Notes under the pieces: generated by a model
What the model was told of the DNA's origin: nothing
What the model saw: only the letters and a program-made list of their open reading frames with translations
Databases searched by the model: none
Part shown: positions 1 through 6,298 of the stretch, one piece after another
Layout of the letters: each line of letters starts with the position of its first letter
How positions within the stretch are numbered: the stretch's first letter is position 1
Position numbers and translations under genes: made by a program
Assembly: GCA_002362155.1 (NCBI GenBank)
Contig: DETN01000154.1
Location: forward strand, 1-8,387
Reading direction: 5' to 3'
Origin: Lachnospiraceae bacterium UBA3287
GTDB taxonomy: Bacteria > Bacillota > Clostridia > Lachnospirales > Lachnospiraceae
Length of the DNA stretch: 8,387 nucleotides

Positions 1-42
1 GTTAAGTTCTACTCTATATAGAACAGATAGGTCTGAGAAATA

Positions 43-83
43 TTTTTGTACTCTTTTCGTACTCTTTTTGTATTCTTTTCCTC
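43..83. repeat. 11-bp tandem repeat of phased T-tracts (about 3.7 copies)
   Basis: Three consecutive 11-bp units fit the consensus TTTTYGTAYTC (43-53, 54-64, 65-75). A partial fourth unit runs 76-83 and overlaps the stop codon of the WYL gene. Each unit starts with a run of four or five T on the plus strand, so the T-tracts recur about once per helical turn. Phased A/T-tracts are known to bend DNA. Whether this repeat acts on the neighbouring gene beyond the left edge cannot be seen. Confidence 0.8.
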
Positions 84-1059
84 AGTACTGGTCCCGGAGC
101 CGGTCCAAGTAATCCCTGAACTCATTTCTGACGTTTTCGGGCCCCAGGATCCTGACCTGGCCGCCCAGGCCCGCGATCCAGCCGTAGAACTGGGGAGAGA
201 CCGATACCAGCACATGGGTGGTAAAGGCGCCGTCTTCCTTGGGGACCATGATAATGTCCTGGCCGAACCGGTCGATCATGACGCCCGCCATGGGCCTCGT
301 GCAGTAAAGGGACACGGTCTCGTCCCGGCCGCCGAACATGCCGAAGGTCTTCATGGAAAAGGCCGCCAGGTCGAAGTTCTCGAAAAGCTCCCGGCCCAGA
401 CGCTCTTCTTCCGTCAGAAGCATGTCCTTCATCTTATCCACCCTGTAGTGCTTGATGAGGCCGCTCTCCTCCTCATAGGCCACCAGATAGTAATTCTCGT
501 CGTCCCAGGTCAGGCTCCAGGGAGATACCTGGTAGACCTTTCCTCCCTTTCTGGGCACCAGCTGCCTGCGGATGTTCCATTCGCAGTAGGTAAAGGTGAT
601 CTGGCGGTTCATATAGATGGCGCTGTGGATCAGGTCCACGCTGGCAAAGATGGTCTCGTTCTCCGCCTTGGGCCGGTTGTAGATAAAGACCTGCCTCTGC
701 AGCTCCCTGGCATTCTTCTTTCCGGTCAGCTTCTCCAGCTTCCGGATCAGGTCCTCCGACTTCTGGGTGGTAATGAACTTGGAGGCCTGGACCGCATCCA
801 CCAGAAGCTTGAGTTCGGGCAGGGTAAAGTCCCGCTCGCCCACATAGTAGCCGAACCGGTCTCCCTTCTTCTGCTCGATCTTCATGCCCGCTTCCCGCAG
901 CCTTTCTATGTCCGCATAGATGGTCTTGCGGTTGAGGCTGATCCCGTGCCTTGCCGAAAGCTTTTCAGCCAGGTCCGCCGCCGTCAGGATATGCTCTTCG
1001 TCCGTCTCCTCCAGCAGGATCTGTCTCAGATATAAGATACCGGTCTTGTCCGATGCCAT
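82..1059 (-). CDS. WYL-domain transcriptional regulator with N-terminal HTH
   Basis: This is a cytosolic DNA-binding regulator of the DeoR-type HTH plus WYL class, 325 aa from the chosen start. A winged helix-turn-helix occupies about residues 5-75; its recognition helix is around 43-58 (NRKTIYADIERLREAG). The WYL core is around 179-210, with the typical pattern SPWSLTWDDENYYLVAY followed by KHYRVDKM. A C-terminal WCX-like extension runs from about 249 to the end. In this family the WYL domain is thought to bind a ligand or nucleic acid that controls DNA binding; no ligand can be read here. An in-frame ATG at 1095 would add 12 residues. I prefer 1059 because GGAGGTG lies four bases upstream, family members usually begin just before this point (MASDKTGILYL), and the candidate promoter would leave almost no leader before 1095. 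The gene diverges from the PrsA-like lipoprotein, so it may regulate that gene or itself. Confidence 0.9.
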   Translation of the reverse strand: MASDKTGILYLRQILLEETDEEHILTAADLAEKLSARHGISLNRKTIYADIERLREAGMKIEQKKGDRFGYYVGERDFTLPELKLLVDAVQASKFITTQKSEDLIRKLEKLTGKKNARELQRQVFIYNRPKAENETIFASVDLIHSAIYMNRQITFTYCEWNIRRQLVPRKGGKVYQVSPWSLTWDDENYYLVAYEEESGLIKHYRVDKMKDMLLTEEERLGRELFENFDLAAFSMKTFGMFGGRDETVSLYCTRPMAGVMIDRFGQDIIMVPKEDGAFTTHVLVSVSPQFYGWIAGLGGQVRILGPENVRNEFRDYLDRLRDQY

Positions 1060-1063
1060 CTTC

Positions 1064-1070
1064 CACCTCC
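1064..1070 (-). promoter_or_regulatory. Shine-Dalgarno site deciding the WYL regulator start
   Basis: GGAGGTG on the minus strand lies four bases before ATG 1057-1059 and is a near-perfect anti-16S match. The upstream ATG at 1095 has only a weaker AAGGAAG in front of it. Confidence 0.7.
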
Positions 1071-1108
1071 GGGGCGCTGCCCCTTTTTCCTTCATATCAC
1101 TTCCTTCT

Positions 1109-1137
1109 TTTTTACCATACTTTGCCTGATCTGTAAA
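1109..1137 (-). promoter_or_regulatory. Candidate sigma-A promoter for the WYL regulator
   Basis: On the minus strand, TTTACA (1137-1132) is followed after exactly 17 bases by TAAAAA (1114-1109). TGG precedes the -10 hexamer, as in extended -10 promoters. The -35 matches consensus at 5 of 6 positions and the -10 at 4 of 6. Transcription would start near 1102, leaving a leader of about 43 nt before the 1059 start. Confidence 0.45.
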
Positions 1138-1154
1138 ACAGGGCCGGCTCCGGA

Positions 1155-1190
1155 TCTGCCGGACACTTCCCAGGGGGCAGGACCGGCAGA
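1155..1190. repeat. 8-bp inverted repeat in the divergent intergenic region
   Basis: TCTGCCGG (1155-1162) and CCGGCAGA (1183-1190) form a perfect inverted repeat with a 20-bp spacer. Arm centres are 28 bp apart. It sits upstream of the candidate WYL promoter and far upstream of the plus-strand gene, a suitable place for an operator. GC-rich palindromic words are common in such DNA, so chance is possible. Confidence 0.45.
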
Positions 1191-1297
1191 GGGCTGCCTG
1201 AAGGCACTTCTGTCTGCATTGTATCTGTGAAGTCTTTGCATCTTTCTTTGCATTTTGGGCCTGCCTGTGCTAAGGTAGAGGGAACGTTCAGAAAAAA

Positions 1298-1313
1298 GCC
1301 GCCCTGCGGCGGC
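1298..1313 (+). other. GC hairpin immediately upstream of the PrsA-like gene's SD
   Basis: GCCGCC (1298-1303), loop CTGC and GGCGGC (1308-1313) form a 6-bp all-GC stem. It ends two bases before the AAAGGA Shine-Dalgarno (1316-1321) of the lipoprotein starting at 1327. A run of six A precedes it. It could affect ribosome access or protect the mRNA 5' end. There is no U-tract, so it is not a terminator on this strand. Confidence 0.4.
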
Positions 1314-1326
1314 GGAAAGGATATTT

Positions 1327-2679
1327 ATGATCAGAAAGACCATAGCTTCTTTCCTGGTCCTGTCCATGGTGCTTGGACTGACTGCCTGCTCGGGCGGCCA
1401 GCAGACCTCAGAGACCGGAAACGAAACAGATACCCAGGAGGCCGCCTCCGGGGAAGAGACCGAAAGCACGGAAAGTGAAGAAGAGGAGGTCCCTGCAGAG
1501 ATTCCCCAGGAAGCAAAAGAGGACGTGATCGCCTACCTGACAGACGGAGCCTACGCCTCCGGAGACGTCGTCCTGAATGTGGGCGAAACGGCCGTCACGG
1601 CGGACGAGATCCTCTACCAGGCAGCCTATCAGTACTATCAGGCCTCCTACTACTATTACCAGTACGGTTCCGAATTCGACGTGAACGGGACCACCGAGGA
1701 CGGACAGACCTATACGGACCTCCTGATGGAGTACGGCAAGGACAGTGCCTGCGCCAACGCCATGGGACGGGAAAAGGCCAGGGAAATGGGGATCGAACTT
1801 TCCGAAGAGGATGCCAAGTCCCTTGCCTCCTACTACGACAACCGGATCAAAGCCTACGGCCAGAACCAGTGGGAAAGCGCCCTGGCGGACGGAAGCATCA
1901 AGGAAGAAGACTTCAGCGACGAGGAAAAGCAGGCCTGGATCATGGAAAAGGGCGCCGATTACTACAATAACGACCTCCTCTACCTGTCCAACACAAAAGA
2001 CGGGGATTCGGCCAGCTACGAAAAGTATCTTTATACCACCGCTCTGGAATCCAGCCTCTTCGACGAGGGCGGCGAATATGCCCTGACTCCCGAAGCCCTG
2101 GAGGAAAAGGTACAGAAGTACATCGATGACAACGGCGTGATCTGGGGCCGCTGCATCCTCTTCCCCAACCCGGAGACCGCTGCGTCCCAGGGCGGAGAAA
2201 CAGAGGAAGAGACCGAAACGGCTGACGAAAACGCTCCCGATTTCAAAGAACAGGCTCTGGAAGTCTATGACGAGCTCTCCGCCATGGCAGGGGACGCCCT
2301 TTCCCAGGCCTTTACCGAAAAGCAGACCGAGTTCGACAAGAGCGGCTACCCCGCCGGCGAGGTCCAGAGATATACCAGCTCCGATTCCCTGGTGGACGGC
2401 TACTATTCCGGACTGGCTGCCCTGCAGCCCGGCCAGCTGGGCATCACCGATGAGACCGATTACGGCTACTTCGTTCTTTTAAGAGAAGCAGACGACCCCG
2501 ACTCCCTGAAGGAGACGGTCAGCTCCTCCTACCGTACAGAGACCTTCTCGGGCCTCTTCGGAGAATGGCTGGAAGAATACGGGATCGAATACAGCCAGAT
2601 CATGGCAGACCTGGACGCAGGCGCTTTCTTCGAAAAGCTCATCTCCCTGCAGAAGATCATCCAGGCCGCCCAGTCCTGA
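1327..2679 (+). CDS. PrsA/SurA-like peptidyl-prolyl isomerase lipoprotein
   Basis: This 450-aa exported lipoprotein resembles the PrsA foldases of Gram-positive bacteria, which help secreted proteins fold outside the membrane. The signal peptide (MIRKTIASFLVLSMVLG) ends in lipobox LTAC with the lipid-modified Cys at 21. A Glu/Thr/Ser-rich linker follows to about 65. Residues 80-240 look like the SurA-N-like chaperone part (NVGETAVTADEI, then long helices). Residues 260-390 look like a diverged parvulin domain: the LQPGQLGI...YGYFVLLREADD stretch matches the end of such domains. A second acidic segment (about 286-303) interrupts the parvulin-like part. Nine of 17 residues at 97-113 are Tyr. 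AAAGGA at 1316-1321 precedes the ATG, and a strong terminator follows. Promoter signals upstream are weak (TTGCAT 1248-1253, 17 bp, TAAGGT 1271-1276). The PPIase domain is too diverged to assert catalysis. Confidence 0.8.
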   Translation: MIRKTIASFLVLSMVLGLTACSGGQQTSETGNETDTQEAASGEETESTESEEEEVPAEIPQEAKEDVIAYLTDGAYASGDVVLNVGETAVTADEILYQAAYQYYQASYYYYQYGSEFDVNGTTEDGQTYTDLLMEYGKDSACANAMGREKAREMGIELSEEDAKSLASYYDNRIKAYGQNQWESALADGSIKEEDFSDEEKQAWIMEKGADYYNNDLLYLSNTKDGDSASYEKYLYTTALESSLFDEGGEYALTPEALEEKVQKYIDDNGVIWGRCILFPNPETAASQGGETEEETETADENAPDFKEQALEVYDELSAMAGDALSQAFTEKQTEFDKSGYPAGEVQRYTSSDSLVDGYYSGLAALQPGQLGITDETDYGYFVLLREADDPDSLKETVSSSYRTETFSGLFGEWLEEYGIEYSQIMADLDAGAFFEKLISLQKIIQAAQS

Positions 2680-2728
2680 TAACAATCCTGAAAACAGTTC
2701 TGAAAACAGAACAGACTGCTGACCAAAA

Positions 2729-2766
2729 GATGCCCCGGGAAAACCGCTCCCCGGGGCATCTTTTTT
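2729..2766 (+). terminator. Strong intrinsic terminator after the PrsA-like gene
   Basis: An 11-bp perfect stem pairs GATGCCCCGGG (2729-2739) with CCCGGGGCATC (2750-2760) around a 10-nt loop, followed by six T. On the minus strand the same stem is followed by TTTT, so it may also stop transcription of the convergent DUF4349 gene. Confidence 0.92.
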
Positions 2767-2779
2767 ATATCTTATCCTT

Positions 2780-2797
2780 GCAGCATGGCTGCTTTTT
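2780..2797 (+). terminator. Second short hairpin plus T-run, backup terminator
   Basis: GCAGC (2780-2784), loop ATG and GCTGC (2788-2792) are directly followed by five T. The stem is only 5 bp, so it is weaker than the terminator just before it. It could catch read-through toward the convergent gene. Confidence 0.45.
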
Positions 2798-2850
2798 CAA
2801 GTCGTTCCGGACTTCATTACGGGCGGCTCTCCGTGCCGGAAGGTGCTTTC

Positions 2851-4020
2851 TTACCCGTTCTGATCACTGCCGCCCTGTTCGCTGTCGTTCTTTTTTCCGA
2901 AGGGGAACAGGCCCTTCTTTTCAGCGTCCTTTTTCAGCTTTTCCTCTTCTCTTCTGGCCCTCATCTCCTCACGGAAAGCAGCTTTTGCAGCTCTCTCCTC
3001 GGCTCTTCTGGCTCTTCTCTCGGCACGGCCCTTTCTGGTAAGGAAGCCTACGATCAGGACGATCACCGCGATCAGAAGGAGATAAGGAAGCAGGTAGATC
3101 AGAGCAATGGACAGGTCTTCCAGGAAGTCTCTGAAGTCCGCAAAGGAATTGGTAAAGGCGCTGACGATCCTTTCCCCGAAGGTCTGGGTGATCTTATTTT
3201 CCGAATAGCGGATCACCTCCTGCAGGTTCAGGTCGATGGTGGAATAGGCCACGTCGTGGTCCATGACGGACAGAGTGGTCCTGGCCTGATTGAGCTCTGT
3301 CTGCACCTCGGTCAGACGGTCCTCTACGGTAATCATCTCCTTGATGGTCTCGGCCTTGTCCATCATTTCCAGAAGCCTCTTCTCCTGGGTCTCCAGAGCC
3401 TGGATCCTGACCGACTGGTCATTGTATCTGCGGGTGATGTTCTCCACGTTCATGGAAGTGGACCGGATGTTGCCGCCGGCTCCCTCCAGGTCCTTTAAAA
3501 AGTTCCTGTAGTCCTTGGTGGGGATGCGGATGGTCAGGTAGAGGCTCTTGGTGCCGGAGCCGCCGTCCTCATAGTACCAGCGGTAGTTGCCGTCACTGGC
3601 GGATTCGCTGGAGATGGTCCCCTTGTACTTTGCAATGGACTCCCGGATCTTTGCCTCGGTCTCCGCAAAGGTCAGGGTCTCCATGTTGATGGAGCAGGTA
3701 TAGACCAGCTTCTCTTCTGACTTGGCCGCCTTGACATCCTCGCCCTGATCCGCTTTCTCTCCTCTTTCCGCCTTGGCGCTTTCGCCGTAGGCCTCGGCTT
3801 CGGCCTCGGCCAGTTCCTCGTCAAATCCGCCCTCATAGGCCTCTTCCGCATAATAGCCGCCGTCAAAGCTTTCGGCGGGGGCTTCTTCCGTTGCAGCAGC
3901 GTAGTTCCCCTTGGCATAGTCTGCGGAAGCGGAGCCGCCGGATGCGCCGCACCCTCCCAGCACCAGAGCAGATGTGAGAAGCAGGGCCGGAAGAATTGTT
4001 CTGATAGATCTCTTTTTCAT
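2851..4020 (-). CDS. DUF4349-domain lipoprotein with C-terminal membrane segment
   Basis: This 389-aa cell-envelope protein belongs to the DUF4349 family, whose function is unknown. The signal peptide ends in lipobox LGGC (Cys24). A low-complexity Ala/Glu/Tyr/Gly linker runs to about 104. The DUF4349 region follows (about 105-325): a beta-rich part (KLVYTCSINMETLTF, then LYLTIRIPTKDYRNFL), a helical coiled-coil hairpin at about 198-250 (TRRYNDQSVRIQALETQEKR onward) and the closing strand AYSTIDLNLQEV. One membrane helix spans 303-327 (YLLPYLLLIAVIVLIVGFL). The last 62 residues are highly charged, with many Arg, Lys and Glu, and are probably a cytosolic helix. The ATG at 4020 is preceded by AAAGGCGG about 9 nt upstream. 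The gene is isolated: a long gap lies upstream and a convergent gene downstream. Family assignment is confident, role unknown. Confidence 0.88.
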   Translation of the reverse strand: MKKRSIRTILPALLLTSALVLGGCGASGGSASADYAKGNYAAATEEAPAESFDGGYYAEEAYEGGFDEELAEAEAEAYGESAKAERGEKADQGEDVKAAKSEEKLVYTCSINMETLTFAETEAKIRESIAKYKGTISSESASDGNYRWYYEDGGSGTKSLYLTIRIPTKDYRNFLKDLEGAGGNIRSTSMNVENITRRYNDQSVRIQALETQEKRLLEMMDKAETIKEMITVEDRLTEVQTELNQARTTLSVMDHDVAYSTIDLNLQEVIRYSENKITQTFGERIVSAFTNSFADFRDFLEDLSIALIYLLPYLLLIAVIVLIVGFLTRKGRAERRARRAEERAAKAAFREEMRARREEEKLKKDAEKKGLFPFGKKNDSEQGGSDQNG

Positions 4021-4357
4021 AATAAACCGCCTTTCTGAAACTCTGTGTTCTGTTTCCTGGTATTTTTCAGATGTTTTCGTATATACAGTGAGGTGTCAGG
4101 ACAGTTTTGTTGCATTCCTGAAAAATAAATCCGAACAGATCGGGCCGGTGGGCCTGACACGGACTCTGCGCCGGGAATAAGACAGCTCCGGCACAGAAGC
4201 TCTCTGTTACAGTATACCATGAATCAGCCCTCAGAGAAGAGAGGCAGGCTCTGTTAAGGTATCCTTTTAAAGCTTTTTCAGACCGCTTTTACAACGTACG
4301 CCTGATCATGGCGGCATAGGGAATCCCGGCCGGTCATCCAAAAACGCAGGAACCGTA
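4021..4357. other. Long intergenic stretch without a gene
   Basis: No credible coding region is seen on either strand. Reading leftward, it should hold the promoter and a leader for the DUF4349 gene. It contains a candidate extended -10 element (4211-4219), a TATATA sequence near 4080-4085 with no good -35, and two similar words CTCTGTTA-NN-GTAT at 4202-4215 and 4249-4262. No riboswitch or structured RNA could be recognised. Confidence 0.5.
4211..4219 (-). promoter_or_regulatory. Candidate extended -10 promoter for the DUF4349 gene
   Basis: On the minus strand TGG TATACT (4219-4211) matches an extended -10 element, with 5 of 6 in the hexamer. The -35 region is poor (TTCTCT-like at 16 bp). 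It would give a leader of about 185 nt before ATG 4020. Confidence 0.35.
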
Positions 4358-4403
4358 AAAGCCCTTCCTTCCGCGGCTGTGTTTCCGCTGAAGGAAGGGC
4401 TTT
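4358..4403 (-). terminator. Intrinsic terminator of the flavodoxin/AKR cluster
   Basis: AAAGCCCTTCCTTC (4358-4371) pairs perfectly with GAAGGAAGGGCTTT (4390-4403), 14 bp. Inside, GCGG (4373-4376) pairs with CCGC (4385-4388) after one mismatch. On the minus strand the stem runs out into TTTTACGG, and it begins about 20 nt past the flavodoxin stop codon. The plus-strand side has no T-run beyond the stem, so it serves the minus-strand cluster. Confidence 0.85.
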
Positions 4404-4424
4404 CCTGCCTGATGTATGTTCTTT

Positions 4425-5192
4425 TTAAAATCCCAGGCGAAAGACCCAGCTTTCCACCTGGCTTCTCACCGCTTCCCGGTCGTTCTGGGCGTCATAGCCT
4501 CTGACGGCCAGGCCTTCTCCGACAGTGCTGTCAGGGCAGGCAGAGGCAAGCTTTTTATCAAATCCGGACAGTCCGGATCCCTCGTGGGTGCTGAAAGGGA
4601 TCAGGGTCTTTCCGGACAGTTCCTCCCCATGGTCCTCGAAAAAGCTGTACATGATCATGGGCCAGTCGCCCCACCATACGGGAGATCCGATAAAGATGGT
4701 CTCATATACCGACAGATCCGGCACCTCTCCGGCATAGGCAGGCCTTGCATTTTCTCTCTGCTCATCTTTGGCCACTTCCGTCAGTTCCTCGTATGTCTCC
4801 GGGTAGTGGTCGTCGGCAGGCAGGATCTCGAACAGATCCGCTCCAGCCGCCTCGCCGATCATGCGGGCCACGATGGCGGTATTTCCTTCGTCGATCACCC
4901 CCACCTGGTACTGCTCGCCGGTGCGGGAGAAGTAGACCACCAGGGCGCTGCTTCCGCTTTCCGCTTCTTCCCCTGCTTCGGGCTCTGCCGCTTCGCTTTC
5001 CGTTTCCCCGGCAGGCTCCGCCTCGGCGGCGCCTTCCTCATCCTCTCCCGTCAGGGTCTCTTCCTGCTCCGCAGGAGATGTGCTTTCGCCTGCTGCCTCC
5101 CTGCTGCTTCCGGTGCTGCCGCAGCCCGCAAGGGCCAGGGCCATGGTCAGGGCCAGGATCCCGGCCCAGGTGCCGCATGTTCTTTTTTTCAT
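4425..5192 (-). CDS. Flavodoxin-domain lipoprotein
   Basis: This 255-aa lipoprotein has a flavodoxin-like (FMN-binding) domain, predicted to sit on the outer face of the cytoplasmic membrane. The signal peptide (MKKRTCGTWAGILALTMALALAGC) gives lipobox LAGC with Cys24. A very acidic linker of Glu, Ala and Gly runs about 25-82. The flavodoxin domain then fills 83-255: ALVVYFSRTG (83-92) and GNTAIVARMI form the phosphate-binding loop, split by a short insertion typical of this subfamily. FIGSPVWWGDWP (167-178) and STHEGSG (201-207) match the two later FMN-contact loops. An upstream in-frame ATG at 5237 lies in the promoter -10; 5192 has AAAGGAG six bases upstream and begins the signal peptide, so it is preferred. 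It follows the AKR13-type reductase by 78 bp and is closed by a strong terminator. The electron partner is unknown. Confidence 0.9.
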   Translation of the reverse strand: MKKRTCGTWAGILALTMALALAGCGSTGSSREAAGESTSPAEQEETLTGEDEEGAAEAEPAGETESEAAEPEAGEEAESGSSALVVYFSRTGEQYQVGVIDEGNTAIVARMIGEAAGADLFEILPADDHYPETYEELTEVAKDEQRENARPAYAGEVPDLSVYETIFIGSPVWWGDWPMIMYSFFEDHGEELSGKTLIPFSTHEGSGLSGFDKKLASACPDSTVGEGLAVRGYDAQNDREAVRSQVESWVFRLGF

Positions 5193-5198
5193 GTCTTT

Positions 5199-5205
5199 CT
5201 CCTTT
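5199..5205 (-). promoter_or_regulatory. Shine-Dalgarno site deciding the flavodoxin start
   Basis: AAAGGAG on the minus strand is separated by six bases from ATG 5192-5190. This start places the Lys/Arg-rich n-region at the beginning of the signal peptide. Confidence 0.7.
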
Positions 5206-5232
5206 ACTTGATACTGCTCCGAAAGGATGTTC

Positions 5233-5262
5233 ATCATACATTGTGCTTTACAGTTTTCCCAA
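5233..5262 (-). promoter_or_regulatory. Candidate promoter for the flavodoxin lipoprotein
   Basis: On the minus strand TTGGGA (5262-5257) is followed after 18 bp by TATGAT (5238-5233), matching consensus at 4 of 6 and 5 of 6. Transcription would begin near 5226, about 34 nt before ATG 5192. The flavodoxin could then be made separately from the upstream AKR genes. Confidence 0.4.
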
Positions 5263-5270
5263 ATGCCGCT

Positions 5271-6233
5271 CTAGAAACCGCCCAGCCCCCTGTGGCCGTA
5301 GACCTTCAGGGAATTCAGGGAATCTTCCAGGGCCCGGAATTCTTCTTCCGTAAGGGTCACTTCCGATGCGTTCAGGTTTTCGATGATGCGCTCTTTGTTT
5401 TTGGATCCGGGGATGGGGACCACATTCGGATACTTATGCAGCATCCAGGCCAGGGAGATCTGGGCGGGCGTTGCCCCCTTCCTTTCCGCAAAGGCCTTCA
5501 GCATCTCCACTATGGGCTGGTTTCCAGCTATGTTGGACCTGGAGAGCTGGGGCACCCAGTTCCTTACATCGTCCCGCTTTTCGAACTGTGTCTGCGGGGT
5601 GATCTTTCCGGAGAGCAGGCCGCTGGCTATGGGGGAAAAGGGAACGAATCCTATATTGTTTTCCATGCAGCAGGGAATAATCTCCGCCTCGCAGTCCCGC
5701 TCCACCATGGAGTAGATGTTCTGCACTGCCGTCAGAGGGGTGACGGCATGGGCCCTTTCGATGATGTCCGTATCCACCTGGGACAGGCCCCAGCCCCGGA
5801 TCAGGCCCTGGTCCATGAGCTTTCCCATGGCCTCCGCCACCTTTTCTACAGGAATTCCGCTCATTCTGTGGAGATAATAGATATCCACGTAGTCCGTCTG
5901 CAGTCTTTCCAGGGATCCCTCCAGATGGGACCGGACGGTTCTGTATACATTTCCGAAGCCGAAGCCGTGCAGCATCAGCTTGGTGGCGATGACCGTGTTT
6001 TCCCTGACGTCCTTCAGGGCCTTTCCCACGATCCTTTCGTTGTGGCCGATGCCGGAAAGATCAGGACTGTAGACTTCAGCGGTATCGAAGAAGGTGCAGC
6101 CGTGCCCGTATGCATTCCGGATGGCTTCTATGGAATAATTTTCGGGAGGGATCTGTCCGTATCCGTGGGAAAAGGCCATGCAGCCCATTCCCACCTCGGA
6201 TACCTGTATATCCCTGAGCATTCTTGTATTCAT
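5271..6233 (-). CDS. Aldo/keto reductase, AKR13-like
   Basis: This 320-aa soluble NAD(P)H-dependent reductase has a full-length (alpha/beta)8 barrel for the family. The N-terminal signature GMGCMAFSHGYG (15-26) is typical of AKR13-like enzymes. The catalytic tetrad is complete: Asp50 (FFDTAEVY), Tyr55, Lys85 (VIATKLM) and His122 (YYLHRMSG). Near the C-terminus PIPGSKNKERIIENL is the cofactor-phosphate loop. Such enzymes reduce aldehydes or ketones to alcohols; the substrate cannot be read from sequence. The open frame continues to 6629, but that extension is out-of-frame read-through of the NTF2-like gene and resembles no protein. MNTRMLRDIQ at 6233 is the natural start, with AGAGG at 6247-6243 nine bases upstream. 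It lies 65 bp after the NTF2-like gene with no clear promoter between them, so it is probably co-transcribed. Confidence 0.92.
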   Translation of the reverse strand: MNTRMLRDIQVSEVGMGCMAFSHGYGQIPPENYSIEAIRNAYGHGCTFFDTAEVYSPDLSGIGHNERIVGKALKDVRENTVIATKLMLHGFGFGNVYRTVRSHLEGSLERLQTDYVDIYYLHRMSGIPVEKVAEAMGKLMDQGLIRGWGLSQVDTDIIERAHAVTPLTAVQNIYSMVERDCEAEIIPCCMENNIGFVPFSPIASGLLSGKITPQTQFEKRDDVRNWVPQLSRSNIAGNQPIVEMLKAFAERKGATPAQISLAWMLHKYPNVVPIPGSKNKERIIENLNASEVTLTEEEFRALEDSLNSLKVYGHRGLGGF

Positions 6234-6298
6234 ATTTCTTAACCTCTGACGGTGCTTCCTTAAGACTGCCGGTTGCTTCCCGCTTCCATCCTGCAGGG

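Noticed and set aside
46..1035. Long plus-strand open frame opposite the WYL regulator
   Set aside because: The minus-strand frame has clear HTH and WYL motifs and a good ribosome site. The plus frame has no recognisable motif and is an antisense shadow common in GC-rich DNA.
1060..1095. WYL regulator start at the upstream ATG 1095
   Set aside because: It would add 12 residues not typical of the family, its ribosome site is weaker, and the candidate promoter leaves almost no leader.
2785..3498. Plus-strand open frame beyond the terminators
   Set aside because: It is antisense to the DUF4349 gene, starts inside a terminator-like hairpin and shows no motif.
4416..6242. 608-codon plus-strand open frame
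   Set aside because: It lies exactly opposite the flavodoxin and AKR13-type genes, which carry full family motifs. Its translation shows no family signature and it crosses the terminator stem.
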